Shown: positions 14,661-28,803, numbered from the stretch's first letter. The stretch: DNA of 64,000 bases from Paramecium tetraurelia (GCF_000165425.1 NW_001799014.1:8240-72239); one strand, 5' to 3'. Numbers and translations: made by a program. The notes: a model not told the origin generated them from the letters alone.

Positions 14661-15824
14661 AAATATAAATTATAATTATTAAAAACTATAATAAATAAAA
14701 TAGGTTATCACAAACATTAAGATAAATGATTATTATGATAACATAAGTTTTAGAACTTATAGGAATAGCCATATTGGGGATTTGTAATTGGAATATAATT
14801 TAAAGAAGAATTCATTTTGAATAATATATATGTAATTCTCAGGATAAATTTCTTTTCAATGCTAAAATTATTGTGAAACATATATTACTTTATATAATGT
14901 ACGAATAGACTAAGCTCATTGATTAAATAGATTTTAGTTAGCTTATTTCAAATCAATAATCAATGTGAGAACAAATGTTAAAGGTTGACCTAGTAGAGCT
15001 TAAATACTCTTTAATCACCATTCGATATGTACATTCTTTTTTATCTACATTAAAGTAATATCTTGATAAACTCTAATTATTTCCCTTTATATCTTATTAA
15101 TTAAAAATTATAAGATGATTCAAAGTAATTGATGCCATGAATTAATTTCATTAAAACATTTTATTAGAATCTTCTGTAATTATATTCCTTTCACAAATTC
15201 CTAAATCAAATTCTGATCTCTTATGAAAGAGTGCAGATTCTTGCTTATTACATATTTGTAGTATTGTTTTAAAGTAACATTATTATTAATTATAAAATCG
15301 GATCAATTAAACTTTCATGTTAATTATCGATTTCAAATTCTTTTATTAATTGAGTCCTTTTTTTATTAAATCAACATACATATAGGAATAGTATGTATAT
15401 TAAAGCAGGTCCTACTTGGATAATTGATTTATGGTGGAAATCAATTAGAATCAAATTCAAATCGACGTTATTCATAAATTTGGGATTTGAAAAAAGAAGA
15501 TATCTAATTGCTTACAAAATAGAAATTAAAGCTTATAGATTTACATTTAACAATTTAATTCAATAATTAGAGTATACAATTATATTTTAATTTTTCAATA
15601 AAATTAATGGTAATTCTGGATGGTAATTGATTTTTGCTTTGACTCCAGAAATGATAATATAGATTGATTCCCTGTATTTTGAAGGTTATAATATTGATTA
15701 CTCTCCAAGTTTGTTGTCTAGTATTGTTATTATATATTCCTTTTCAGCCAATCATAATTGAGTATATCAGATTTAAAACCCCCCCATAATACAAATTCAA
15801 AATTAAATAAAAATATAAATAATA
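14661..15824. other. Interval with gene-like remnant upstream of H3
   Basis: On the minus strand between about 15,760 and 14,930 there are stretches that look coding: near 15,760-15,600 a piece starting LNYDWLKRN and ending in TGA, and near 15,240-14,950 a longer piece with ALFHKRSEFDLGICERN and YYFNVDKKECTYRMV. The second is interrupted by an in-frame TGA and I found no GTA...AG intron that removes it. I do not recognise the protein. It may be a decayed gene or a gene with introns I missed. The last 60 bases before the H3 start include a run of seven C (15779-15785). Confidence 0.3.
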
Positions 15825-16247
<423 letters not shown>

Positions 16248-16584
16248 TTAATGAATCCTTATGAATTCAATTAAATTAGTAATTTTGACAAAAATTGTTA
16301 ATCTTCAATTGCTTATGCCAAATCTCTTATTTTAATAAAAATTAGAGGTATCTCTCACTCTTCCCATTTAATTAATATATTAGAATTAGCCTACCAAGTT
16401 TTTATATCAATAATGAAATCATTATTTAAGAAAAGAATAAAAATTTTTAACGTCTAGTTTGATATATAGCAAATATTTATAATTTAAGATTAATATACAT
16501 ATAATTACTAATCTATATTCGTTCATATTAGACTCGAAACTATTTAATCAATTTAATGTATTCTACTCAAAATAGTTTCCTATT
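16248..16584. other. Convergent intergenic spacer, nothing seen
   Basis: 337 bases between the H3 stop and the stop of the minus-strand otubain/RING gene. AT-rich, no coding frame recognised; presumably the 3' untranslated regions of both genes. Confidence 0.5.
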
Positions 16585-18333
16585 TCAAAAGTAATTTTAT
16601 CTATGATAATTATTGTATATACATTTTGAAATTTCTAATGATGGCAATTAACATTAAGGACATTCCAAAGGAAAGATTGAACAACACACTCCTATCGCGT
16701 GTAAATGATTTTGACAATGTGACAATTATTATTAAAGGTTATATTCTGTAAAAGGACTATTACAAAAAGTACAATATTTTGAGTTATTTGATTATAATAG
16801 CAATTATTCAAAACCAGATTCATATTCTATTATAGAACTTTTCTGCATTTCTTTTTCAATTATTTGAAGCTATAAATTTTCAAAAAAGAGTTCAATATCA
16901 TTCTCTTGTAAACTTTAAAAGCAAACCGGACATTTACATTTTTTTAAGTTCCTTACCAAGCCTTCTAAACATTAGACACATATTTGATGACCACAAAAGT
17001 TTGTAAACAATATTGTAGGATCCTTTACTTTACCACATTTATTACACTTAGATTCAAATTGATACTAATTTTTCTTTGAACATTTAGGATGAAGGCATGT
17101 ATATTATTAATTTTTAGATTTTAGAATCTGAGCACACTTGGGACAGTAACAATGACCACAGCTTGCCTCAAATATTTAATCCATGCATTCTTTTAAGCAA
17201 TTGCTACATTACTTACCCTTTATTTATTTGGGTGCATTAAACTCGTCCTATTTCTAGTTTTACGGATTATTATCACGTTTTCCTGTGCTTAAAATAGCAC
17301 TTTAGCTATTTTTTGATGGATTTTCAACATTATTAGAACTTTCAAGCTTTAAGGGTTATTCTGTTTATTAAATTTGACTCTTTTACTATTTCTCTAATCC
17401 CTACTAAATTTTAATTGATTGCTGTAGTTACCCACTTTCCTAATTTACATTTTTCTCACCTTAACTTTACTCAATTTTGCTTGATGATTAAAGTTGCTAA
17501 TTATTACTACTGTCTAATTATTTTTTCTCTTCTTAACATGTGCTCTGTAGTTCCTACTTCATTTCAACTTTATTGACACTTTATTTAATGGAGGGGTCAC
17601 TTTACTTAACCTATTATTATTTTAAATCTTGAGCTTTAGGCGATTTCATTTGCAGGTATTAAGCCTTCTCAATTTTTTATTAACAACCTTTTGCAAAGCA
17701 AGTAACACTAGTAACATTTTTCGCCTCAAAAGAATTCGATATACAGGAAAAGCAGGCTTAGTGATTACATTTGAGTTTCTATAAATTTTATTATCCATTG
17801 CATTTGCTACATAAAATTGGATTTTCCTATGCATTAATCAGAATATAATAATTAGGATCAGATTTATAAATGTAAATAGTTGTAGCTCCTATCTCTTAGA
17901 TTTTAGGATTGGATTTTGTATCACAGATAACTAGTTTTATGTTAAAATCTTGCTCTAATAATTTAATTTTGTTCTTTAGATCTTTATCTTTGTCTTTTTC
18001 ATTAGGGATACCTTTATTTTGAAAATAATCCTTCATCAATTATTCCAAATTTTTACTTGATTGCTTTGTCTCTTTCAAAATATATTCTAAACGCTATTGC
18101 TAATTTTCAGAATTTGAAATAATTGTTTTAATTTTTCCAAAGCTATTCAGTTATGCTTTCTCATATATTTTTTTAATATCTTCTACTTTATTGACTTTAA
18201 TATGATACTCTATTAATCCTATGAACAAAGCACAATCTAGACTTGAGCCAACATTTATCTAATTTTTAAAGTTGTTGCATAAAACTAATATATTTTTTTG
18301 TATCGGACTAATTTAAAACAACGGAGCACTCAT
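16585..18333 (-). CDS. Otubain-like protein with several RING-type zinc modules, 582 aa
   Basis: A single open frame of 583 codons without introns. Residues 1 to about 160 resemble the otubain (peptidase C65) fold, ending in an IKLVICDT...PKI...YYILIN stretch where active otubains have a His in HYDILY. The usual DGNCF active-site motif is not evident; the nearest match is LDCALF. A first CxxC...CNHQACFSCI module (about residue 175) follows. After a long Gln/Lys/Ser-rich linker come two more modules, CSNCLKECMDQ...CGHCYCPKC (about 373) and CNKCGKV...CGHQICVQC...CKCPVC (about 433), then a final CTFC/CPQC cluster (about 521). RING-type arrays bind Zn and often act as E3 ubiquitin ligases; ubiquitin binding by the otubain part is inference. 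The start is the first ATG (MSAPLFQISP). Confidence 0.8.
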
Positions 18334-18589
18334 AAAATTAATATTAATAAATAGATAATATTTTGATTCAATTATCAATTAATCAAAATGATAGCATTGT
18401 GTAAACTAGTCTATTTTACATTTCTAGTATTCTAAAGATTCAGACTATGAACTTAAGTATATCTTAGATTTTGTTAGAATTTGATAATACATCTTGATTT
18501 GTTTTTTCGTATTTGAAATTATTCTAAAGTAATCTATTCTTTTACTTTTTTCATAATTAGGAAACCATGTTTATTTGAAGTCTTAAAGA

Positions 18590-21500
18590 TCACGATGTTA
18601 TGTTATAAAAAGTATTAATTATAAAAAAAAATGGATCACGCATTAGTTTATTCTACATTATATTTCTTAAGAAATTCTCTAGGAATTCTATCGCTTGTAG
18701 TCTAATAATTATGTAATATGATACTAATGTAGAAAATTAGTCTAAGGCTCTTTCAATTGGAGAGAATACAACGCTTGCTATTTTTAATCCAATTCCTTCT
18801 GTCATTGTACTACAAACTTCAATAGGCTTTTTGGTCAAATAGACAATTTCATCTCCCAGGGCTTTTGCCAATGGAATAGATCCTGAACACACTCCAGTCA
18901 CCAATCCTTATTTAATTATTGTTGTGAACATAGTTTATATTCTAAAAATAATAATATTAATACCCCGATACTATGTTTGTGATGTTTTGGAAGGCTTTAA
19001 AAGAAGTGATCAAATTTTGAATCAATTAGGAATCATTTCTTAACAAATTATAGTATTAGTCAAACAAAAACTTAATGAAATCTCTATCCTTTTCAAATAT
19101 TAGATTATTAATTTGAGCTCTCTTCAAAAATATTAAAAGATTATCATAAGATGCCAGTCTTACCAACCCTTTCAATTTTCCATCCAGTTTGACACCATTT
19201 CCATCGAATGTAATGTAACAATAGATACGTTCGATATTCAGGAAGTTGACTTTCATTGATTTTTCTATATTAATACGTTATATTACTTAATTCGCTAATT
19301 CTTGAGAATGTAACTTAATAGCCTTCCTGCACACAGAACTCAATTATGGACTCTTTATCGTTTCCTACATTCAATTTACTCAGCAAATCGACCTTTGGAT
19401 TCAATTATTCTGGACTATTTACAGTTTCCAACATAAATTCCAATGCTTCTCCAGAGACACAAACTCTAAATGGAGCAAATTTGGCTTCCAAATTGATCGA
19501 ATTATTGGGTTTATCAATTGAGTAGAAGAATTCTGCAAAATTTGTATCCTCAAGCTAAGGTTCCTTGCCAATCAATTTAGAAAACTTGGAATTTTTGATT
19601 TCATCAGCCAATTGAAAATTCAATAATGTTAAGTAAAATTGATTGATTTCTCTTTATGATGGTCCACAACATTTTAATTTTAATTCTTTTAAGCTGAAAT
19701 GAATGTAATCGCATGATTAATCATTCATTTGGGGAAACTCTTCTAAATGCAATAAATTTGAGTGTTCAAGATAATACTATTCTTGATTTTATTATGCGTA
19801 TTCAGGGTTAATAGGATTGGTATCACTAAAATATTCAGGTGGAAAATGCTAGCCCACTGTTAATTTGACATCAATGCTCTTGAGAACAATTTCAAACTAC
19901 TTTTTATTAGGAGTGTTTTCTATTGCAGGTAGTTCAGTATCATCATCATCAAAAATATTCATATTCTAAGTCGGAGTGTAGAGATGACCATCTTATAAGA
20001 CATAGATCTAATTCTCATTTTGCTATTCAGGAATGATCTTTTTTATCTTTTCTATTGTCATCGATGCTATATCCCAGAGACTGATGATGGAATCTTTTTT
20101 CAGATTCCCATTTATTTACCCAACATTAATCAGGTTTCCTGAGAATGTTATTCCTTTGATTTTAAATAACTTTTAAAAACACAGAAGTCTCAAGAGTCCT
20201 TGTTCATCCTTGTCGATTTGGAATCCATCTGAGAATTTCCGATTTTCATAAAAAAGTCCAATTTAAGGAGGGACCAATAGGATGGGATTTAAAAAGCTTA
20301 GGTTGGCATGTTTAATATCTTTGGATGTACTTTTAACATAGATTTATGCGGAACTCAAATGAGCTTATAAATCACTTGACACAGTTGCACTCTTAATTCT
20401 GATTAGTACCCTGATCCAAGAATAATACAACTGTTCAGGTTAGATTGCAATTATCGATTTAATAGGTTCTTTTTTCATTAAATATTGCTTTAATAAGGTT
20501 GATCTTCTATAAGTTGGTAAATAGTTGAGCCATATATTTGAGACAGAGAATGTAAAATTGGGAATTGAATTTTTTTAGGGCAATTTGTTCTTTTGAGGAA
20601 CCAATGTTTATTCCCACTTCTTAGCCAAATCTTGGATGTTTGTAATAGTTTCAATCCATTATTCATCGACTTGGATGATTCCATGTTGATATTGAATATC
20701 AATTTTCTTGTTCTTATTAATTTTAATAATAAGTAAATTGGTATTTCCATTCAAAACATCTAAGCAATCTGGATTTAGGTATTGACTAGTCTTCAATTTA
20801 ATGGCTGTATATTGGAAAGCCATCTCAGGTTACGATTTGATTGTTTCGTTTTGCACAAGAGTCTTGAAACCTTCTCTGTTGAAACGTTCTTATTTATAGA
20901 ATAGCACTTGATTTGCTTAGTACTTTTCATTTCTGAAATGAAGTACTTAAAATGGCTGATCTGTTTTAGTATTATTAGGACTGCCATAAATGGGGATGTC
21001 TTGTTTGAGTCTTTTGCAATTCCAATTAGTGTCGATGATCAGACAATTATACAATGTGAGCATAACTTCATCTTGGCCTTTTATTTATGCTGCGAATTTG
21101 GATGCATGTAAGATAAATCTTGCTTAATGCGGATTAGTTGATTAGTCTAAATTAATCTTAACAATAATTTCATCAAAGAGTAATCGTACAATTTATTTGT
21201 TCTCCTATTTATTTGTATTCGATTGTCGCAATCTTTTTTGAAAATCTTTAATTAACATAAATAGAGTCTTTACATATTCCATGTAAGAGAGATTAATAAA
21301 TACTTAAAGTTTTGGAATAGCCACACGTACTTCTTTTGTATCCATCAGTTTGATAATAGGCCTAATCAAAATTTAACCTTGTTCTTATGCTCCTATTTCA
21401 GCGATTGTTTCATCATGAAATACCTACTTGATTCTATCATATTCCTTCATCAAACATTTAATTGAATTAAAAGTAATGAAACCAGAAGAGGATTACTGTA

Positions 21501-23722
21501 CTTAGAGATCAATGATGTCGAATGTGAAAAATGACATCTTCTATTATTAATGCATGACACTGCTACTGTTTGGATCATTGTTGATTATTTATTATAGGTA
21601 ATAGAACTCAGCATAGTCTGATTCCTATATTTGAACATCAAATTAAATGCGATGGATTGTAATTAAATTCAGATTCGGAATACTCTTAATCTGCTTCTTT
21701 TCATGGTTGATTTAGAAAATCTCTTTGAATTCAAGGATCTCATCGATATTTAAATTAATATCGATCTACTTGATGGAGATCGCATGAGAATGATTGAGAT
21801 GATGCATTTAAATTTACAGACCATTCCCCTGAGATATAATTTTATCATTTTAATAAATGAATTGGTTATCTACTTTTGTGATTAATTGAGGTTATTGCTT
21901 GGCGCCTACAAGTGATGACTCCTTACAACCATCATATAATTGCAGCAAACATTTCTTTTTATAATAGTAATTCCCTTATTCCTTGATAAATTCATTTTTC
22001 TTCTTGGTTATCTTCTCCTCAACATCACTTTAACTCAAATTATAACAAGAATGGAATATTTGGCTTTCCATAGTTTAAGTGTTATTGGAAAACCCATCAT
22101 TTATACTTTAAAATATGTCTTGACCACTTTCTTCCTCTGAACTTAGATCTTCAACTATTTTACCAGAGAAGATGTTGAAATACTCATAATGAAATAGTTA
22201 AATGATGGGAATCTCAATTTTGGTTTACTTGATTGTTGTGACCTACTATTGAGCAACTTCTTTGTTCATCAACCAATTTAGTTAATCAATTTCTAATTCG
22301 TAATAGTTAGTCTTCTTGGAACTCTCCACATTCCATTTATCTATTATGTTGTGTCTTGATAATCGGACTCTTATTTTCTGAATCTTCAACTTAAAAATCA
22401 ATTGACCCTCATCCAATTCCTCTAATCCTTGTTTATCGTCCTCATCATTAATCAATTCTTTGAAAACAGACACAGAGAACATGGATTGTTTCAAAGTGCT
22501 TTGATTTAAATCTCCAAGATTAGATTAATAAAGAATTGATTAATTAAACCCCTCAATCTGAGACTCCTCCATTTGCTCATTGCCTTCTTCCTCATTAAAC
22601 TAGCTCTTCTCTAAGGCTTCTTCCAAATCATCATTAAACTCAACAGTTGCTTCGTCACTCAATGACTTCTGATCTACATCATCCACTCTAACTTCTCCAT
22701 ATTTATCACAATAATCATAATAGACTTTGGATTCACACCAAGTAAATTAAAATTGTGGAGTCTCCTATTTAATGGATTCGATAATTGTTTTGTCTTGAGA
22801 CTATATTAATTTATTATGCTCCAAAATACTCATAATCACCCTTATTGCTATCTAGAACTGCTTGTAATTAAAGTTCATTTGCATCAACCTTATACATAAT
22901 GTACTATTGAATTTCAATCTTTCCTTTAATTCAGTCTTTAAATGAATAACGACATGTTAATCGTATTTATTTGTGTATTGCTATTGTAAACTAAATATGC
23001 AGGATTCCCTCTGAAAATTATTGGGATCAAACAATTAGTCCGGTTCATTGATATGCACCGAACACCCTCCAATAATCACAGTGCTGACCATTTAATCCTT
23101 CTCTTCTTATAGCTTCCTCACTCTCATACTGATTTGGTTGATAGCCAATGATAGTTTATCTTTATAAATTGGTTCGACGATATGCAAAACCAATTTATTC
23201 ACTGTGAATGTTATTTTCTATAAAAACTATCTAATGATGTTCCAGGCATTCTAATTCACATTATTGGAGGTCTCACTCTTCACCTTATAGACTTTGATTA
23301 TCTCATCTTTAATCTTCTGCAGCTTATCTGCAGTCATCTTTTCCTTCGTATAAGTCTGTACGAACAATCGATATTATTCGATGGTCTTGAAGTTCAAAGT
23401 GATCTCCACTTCCTCAATCAAACAAGTTAGTTTGTGCAAGTCCAATTTCAGTAGAGATATCGATCCGGATTCCAAAACAAAAGGTATGTTGGGAGCCATA
23501 TGTGAATTCAGAGAACTCACTTTTAGGGTCAAGTTCTTCAACCCCATTTGCGTGAATTAATCCTTCTTGATCTCTTCATTGAAGAAATTTCCCATGTATT
23601 TTTTAAAAATAGCATTCAACCAAGGAATGAGCAAATTCAAGGGATTAGTGTAATCTCTCACTTTGTTATACTAAAAGGTAAATTTACGCGATTACCACAC
23701 TTTCTTTGATATTTTTTAGCAT
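18590..23722 (-). CDS. VPS13/chorein-like lipid transfer protein, 1687 aa
   Basis: Four exons; introns 23671-23695 (25 nt), 19265-19286 (22 nt) and 18942-18963 (22 nt), all GTA...TAG. Removing them leaves exactly 1688 codons. The start MLKNIKESV leads into LIPWLNAIFKKYMGN and MGLKNLTLKV, the pattern of the VPS13 N-terminal chorein domain that opens the hydrophobic lipid channel. The long middle is beta-rich with acidic linkers. The C-terminus has a Gly-containing segment, QGLVTGVCSGSIP...MTEGIGLKIAS, like the VPS13/ATG2-type C-terminal region. VPS13 proteins bridge membranes and move glycerolipids between organelles. This one is about half the usual 3000+ residues, so it is a short family member or a ciliate-specific relative. 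Confidence 0.8.
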
Positions 23723-23769
23723 CTTGTTCTAGTTTTTCTAAATCCGTCTAAATAATAAAATATTTAATA

Positions 23770-24572
<803 letters not shown>

Positions 24573-24712
24573 TTATTAATATATACAAACTAGAGTATAA
24601 ATAAGTCAAACTTATTTGCATAGTTTTTAGATTTAATTTTTGCTAAATCATAAGTCTATCTATATATATAATCAAATGGTAAAATGAAAAATCTGTTATA
24701 TTTTTATTATTT

Positions 24713-25870
24713 ATGATGTCTCTTGATTCTCAAATCCAAAAATAATTGCCTTTTGGACAGGGATTCTTACACAAGGGAATTCTAAGAATAGATGGGAAAG
24801 CCTCTGGGTTTGCAAGAATATCTGCCTAAAGACCACTTCGGAGGATAAAGGGAAACTAAAGATCTTAAGATCAATCCACAAGATACCAAGGAATATAAAC
24901 AACATCTGAAGTCAAATTAGGACGTGGGCACACTAATGTGGGACTCAAATATTTGCAAAATTATAAAAAAGTGTTATCGTTTGATATCATTTGGGATGAT
25001 TCTTTAATTGAAGGATAATTAAATTATTATATTTTAATTATTACATAGCTGATGACACTTGTGAAGTGAATGATTTGAGGAAATAGAAATTCCCAAGTAT
25101 CCAATCCTAACGCACTATACAGGAATGACCTTGAAGAAGGAAGAATATTATTGTCCTCAAGATTTGATATGTGGGAATTCTGTCAAAATATTTTGGAAGT
25201 AGGTGTTTCATCTATGAATGCGATGATTTTACTAAAGGTTATTTCCTTAATGTTTTGTGCATTTAATAGAATTAAATGTCTACCTTAAATTTAGACATTC
25301 ATTACTCAAACAAGAGAGGGGAAGAAAATTCTATCAGCCTGTACCTCCTTATAATTGACATGAAGAAGATTCTTAGGATCCTTTTATTCTTTATAGCCTA
25401 AACCTCCAATGTTAGATAAAATTTGACATAAGACTGATGAGTATTACACTGAAAAAGTAATGCAGCTGTTTAATCATTAGGACTTCTAATTAGGAGCCAT
25501 CGTTCAATTCAATGTTTATAAGTTTTAATTGATCAGAAGAGACGAATTTACTATCAATTATAAGAAATTAAAACATCTCACAAGTTATTGCGAAACTCAG
25601 ACTTATTGCAAACAACTATCCTAATTTCATTAGTTTCTTACTTGTTCTTTTGTAGTATCCTTTGAACATCATCTAGGAAACTGGATAAATAATTGAAAGG
25701 CTATATTAATTTTAATGAACTAGCTTATGGGTTATAGGAATTGGGATTCAACCTTACATAGCAGTAATAGTATATCCTGTTGAGAGAATTCGATACAAGA
25801 GGGGGATGGTGCATGAATTTGCTATGAGAAGGACTAGGGAAGAAACGAATGAGAGTAATTTATGTAATTT
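24713..25870 (+). pseudogene. Decayed EFHC-like (DM10 domain, EF-hand) axonemal protein gene
   Basis: Pieces of an EFHC1/2-type protein lie in the right order but in different frames: QLPFGQGFLHK, then VLSFDIIWDDS (start of DM10), YYIADDTCEVND, then YYCPQDLICGNSVKIF, RCFIYECDDFTK (end of DM10), PVPPYN...HEEDS (the PPY...EEDS linker), KTDEYY and an EF-hand-like LREFDTRG near 25,790. At least four frame changes occur within about 550 bases at places with no GTA...AG intron, and several TGA codons interrupt the frames. EFHC proteins are microtubule inner proteins of the doublet. Paramecium genomes carry many decaying gene copies after whole-genome duplication, so a lost ohnolog is the likely explanation; an intact copy should exist elsewhere. 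Confidence 0.8.
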
Positions 25871-25953
25871 TCAATATAATTATATATATTTTAATTGTGC
25901 TTTGAAAGTCACTAATTTAATATATTTTTTTAATATATTGATTTTTCACCTAT

Positions 25954-27662
25954 ATGAATCTGACTAGATATAATTATTTGCATAATTTGGCTTTCATCTA
26001 ATAAAGAATCAAAGAGGCTAATTATATTGCTTTGGATTTTGAATTCACAGGTGTGCTTGCTTCATCTTTACTAAGAAATTCTCTCCTTGATTCTGTACAC
26101 GACAATAAATTATCAAGTTTCAAATGAGATATTGGAAAGTCAAGGAAAATGTGAGACGTTTCCTGCCAATTCAAATGGGTCTATGCACTTTTAGAGAGGA
26201 TGCCAATTCTAATAATGTTATTGCCCATCCATTTAATTTTTATATCTTTCCCTATGGCGTTGATGGTTATCTGGACAAGCAATTCCAATTGAGTGTAAGA
26301 TTCATGAACAAATTAATAGAGCAACTCGATTTCATTTCTCACCAACAATAATTTTGATTTTAACCGGACTTTCAATGAGGGAATTCTGTATTTATCACAC
26401 CAAGATGAGAAAATTCTGAGAGACACCAAAAGAATCCAAGACTTAAGAAATGAGATAAGATATCTGGATAAAATTGTTACATTCGAAATGATTAATTTCG
26501 TAAAACAATACAAAGTTCAAGTGGAGTAATTCCTAAAAGTCAGTAACGATCCTTAGTTTGAAATACCCATCAAAAGACTTAAGGTCAAAGTCTATCGACA
26601 TTTCATCGAGAGTGTAACTCTAAATCAATTAGTTCTTTATAGATTACCAAAGAGTTTGGCAAGAGTTATGAATTCTATTGTAAATATGATTCAGATATCC
26701 TGATAAAGAGAGAAATATTGTATATAGTGAAGGGACCAGAACCACCAGAAACCAAAAAGTAAAATGTGGAAGAGGCCAATGAATTTGCAGGTGTTAGAAT
26801 ATTATTGGATCAAATAAGTTAGTAGAAGACTCCCATTATTTTGCACAATGGGTTGATGGATATTATGCATGTAATAAATAGGTGGTATATTAAAAGATTT
26901 ATGACAAATTTTTTGAGACTCTCCCGGATTCAAGAGGTGAATTCATATCGAAGGTGAATTCATTATTTCCAGTGATTTATGATACGAAATTTCTAATCAA
27001 CTAAAGTTATAGTGTTTACAATAAGGTGGGATAGTTTTCTGAACTCAAGAACAGCTACATTAATTTATAAAATTTGGAACCTAATGTCGTTTTTGGTGAT
27101 GAATGCCAGGAATACAATAATCTTGAAGAGAATTAAGCATTTGAACATGAGGCTGGATTTGATTCATATATGGCTGGAAGTGTTTTTTATAAAGCCAAAA
27201 AATTGATGAATCTTGATTAAAAGAAATTAGATCTCTACTAGAACAAAGTTCCTTAAAGTTCAATTAAAATACCCTTTGATTTTGGTGATAAGACTGGAGA
27301 AGATAAATATCATAATAAATAGATTTTTATTTTTCACGTTGAGATTTTAGAAAAAAGTTTAGTTCCTGATTCCTTGATCAAAGGCTATTTCAAAGAGAAA
27401 TATAATACAGACATAGATCTCTTCTTGTCGTATGGTTAAAACTTTGAGTACTTTATGGTTTTTTCGACTCTTGAGGGATCATAAGAGTTTAGAAAGACTA
27501 TGAAAAATGGAGTCACAATAAGTATTTTTCATTAATAAATCTATAGTTGAAATCGGAGATCACGAATTCATTATTACAGAATACGAAAACTACGTTTAGA
27601 AACTTTAGAGAAGGGCTAAAGATGAGTTGTCAATTAAAGAAATGCCCACAATATTAGAATGA
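25954..27662 (+). CDS. PARN: PARN-like poly(A)-specific ribonuclease (CAF1/DEDD family), 526 aa
   Basis: Six exons; introns 26095-26117 (23 nt, ends CAAG), 26295-26319 (25), 26614-26642 (29), 26871-26896 (26, ends AAAG) and 27522-27546 (25). Together they give 527 codons. DEDD catalytic residues are visible: D28 and E30 in ALDFEFTG, D277 in HNGLMDIMH, and H364/D369 in HEAGFDSYMAG. Other family landmarks are FLPIQMGLCTF, NNNFDFNRTFNEGILYL and LFPVIYDTKFL. PARN trims poly(A) tails and matures small RNAs in nucleus and cytosol. The C-terminal part after the nuclease is shorter than in mammals and I see no clear RRM. Two introns end in AAG, chosen because they alone keep the frame and restore the family spacing. 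It ends 31 bases before the next gene. Confidence 0.92.
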
Positions 27663-27693
27663 TATATCATTATTTTTTTATTTAAAATTAACA

Positions 27694-28760
27694 ATGTAGG
27701 ACTGGGAATTAACAAAGTAAAATGAAGACCAACTGTCTGCAATAGATTTTGTAAGTCATTATGTAATTATAAGTTATTACACAAAGTCAAAGATCATTTT
27801 CAAGATATTCCTAAACAAAAAATAGAAAATTTTATAGAAAAATATTAAAAAGAACACTTAGAAAATCTCATAAGTATGAGGAAATATTATTTTTTCTGCT
27901 TATGCAAAGCCCCTCTCGATATAACTGATTTTGAAAAGTCTACAGGCATAGTTAATTTCAATTTAATAAAAAAGTTCTATGGAAATATTTACTTTAATGA
28001 TTAATCTTCAAATTTTATTATATACTAAGTTTTTAAAAATGAATTAAGTAAACAAGTTGAGGATTATTATGGTTAAGATTAGAATTCACTAAATTAATGT
28101 GAAAATTATAGTAAAAATTGGCATTATGATGAGAATTACGAGGATTTGAATAGTGGATATTTTTATGGTAAGAGATGTGGGTATGGTTGTGAGGTTACAA
28201 TTGAAATTTCACAAAAATAATATTATTTATATATAGGGGAATTCTTTAATAATAAATATCATGGTAAAGGAACTTTGAAGTAACTTCCTATGGAGAATGA
28301 TGTTAATGATCAAATAATTTAAACTGATTCATTTTTTGCAGGAGAAAAAGAAAAAGAAATATTTTATTTTTTACAACCTCATAATCCGAAACCAAATGCA
28401 CCTAAAGTAATAAAAGAATATCAAAACTTTGGAAAAGGCAATTATCATGGAGAAGTGAACGCCTAGAATTAAAAACATGGATGGGGTGTATTTGAATTCG
28501 ATAATAGAAATAAATACAAAGGATAATGGAAAGACGATAAAATGCATGGAACTGGACATTTTACTTGGGCAAATGGAGAAGAATACTTAGGTGAATACTA
28601 CAATGATAAGAAACATGGATTTGGTCGATATATATATTAAAATAAAAAAGAATATCTCGGATAGTTTTATGAAGGTAGATAACATGGGATGGCATTAATG
28701 AAAAATAGCGATAGTTTTAATTTATAAACTTATTGGAATAATGGATAATATTTGATATGA
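27694..28760 (+). CDS. MORN-repeat protein, 347 aa
   Basis: Two exons with a 23-nt intron (27751-27773, ends TAAG). The first 140 residues are not recognised. From about residue 150 the protein shows MORN-type units: GYFYGKRCGYG, YIGEFFNNKYHGKGTL, a spaced NYHGEV...KHGWGVFEF, YKGQWKDDKMHGTGHFTW, YLGEYYNDKKHGFGRYIY and YLGQFYEGRQHGMA. MORN repeats bind membrane lipids or act as scaffolds, and in ciliates are common at the cortex and axoneme. The repeats are intact and the frame is clean to the TGA. The stop lies 43 bases from the convergent TANGO2-family gene. Confidence 0.88.
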
Positions 28761-28803
28761 AATTCATATTTTATAATAATTTAGTAAAGGATATAATGGA
28801 ATT

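Noticed and set aside
16638-17090. Plus-strand open frame starting MMAINIKDIPKERL
   Set aside because: It is antisense to the zinc-module C-terminus of the minus-strand otubain/RING gene, whose Cys/His pattern is clearly the coding one.
18590-18931. Separate 113-aa protein starting MFTTIIKQGLVTG
   Set aside because: A 22-nt GTA...TAG intron at 18942-18963 joins it in frame to the VPS13-like gene, and the peptide resembles the VPS13 C-terminus.
25020-25045. A 26-bp TA-bounded segment in the EFHC relic that could be a retained IES
   Set aside because: Its removal restores one frame but would delete part of a DM10 motif (the NYY before ADDT), and it does not fix the other frame breaks; pseudogene decay explains all of them.
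26871-26881. An 11-nt intron in PARN
   Set aside because: Too short for any known intron; the 26-nt version ending AAAG keeps the frame and gives exactly the family spacing after the HNGLMDIMH site.
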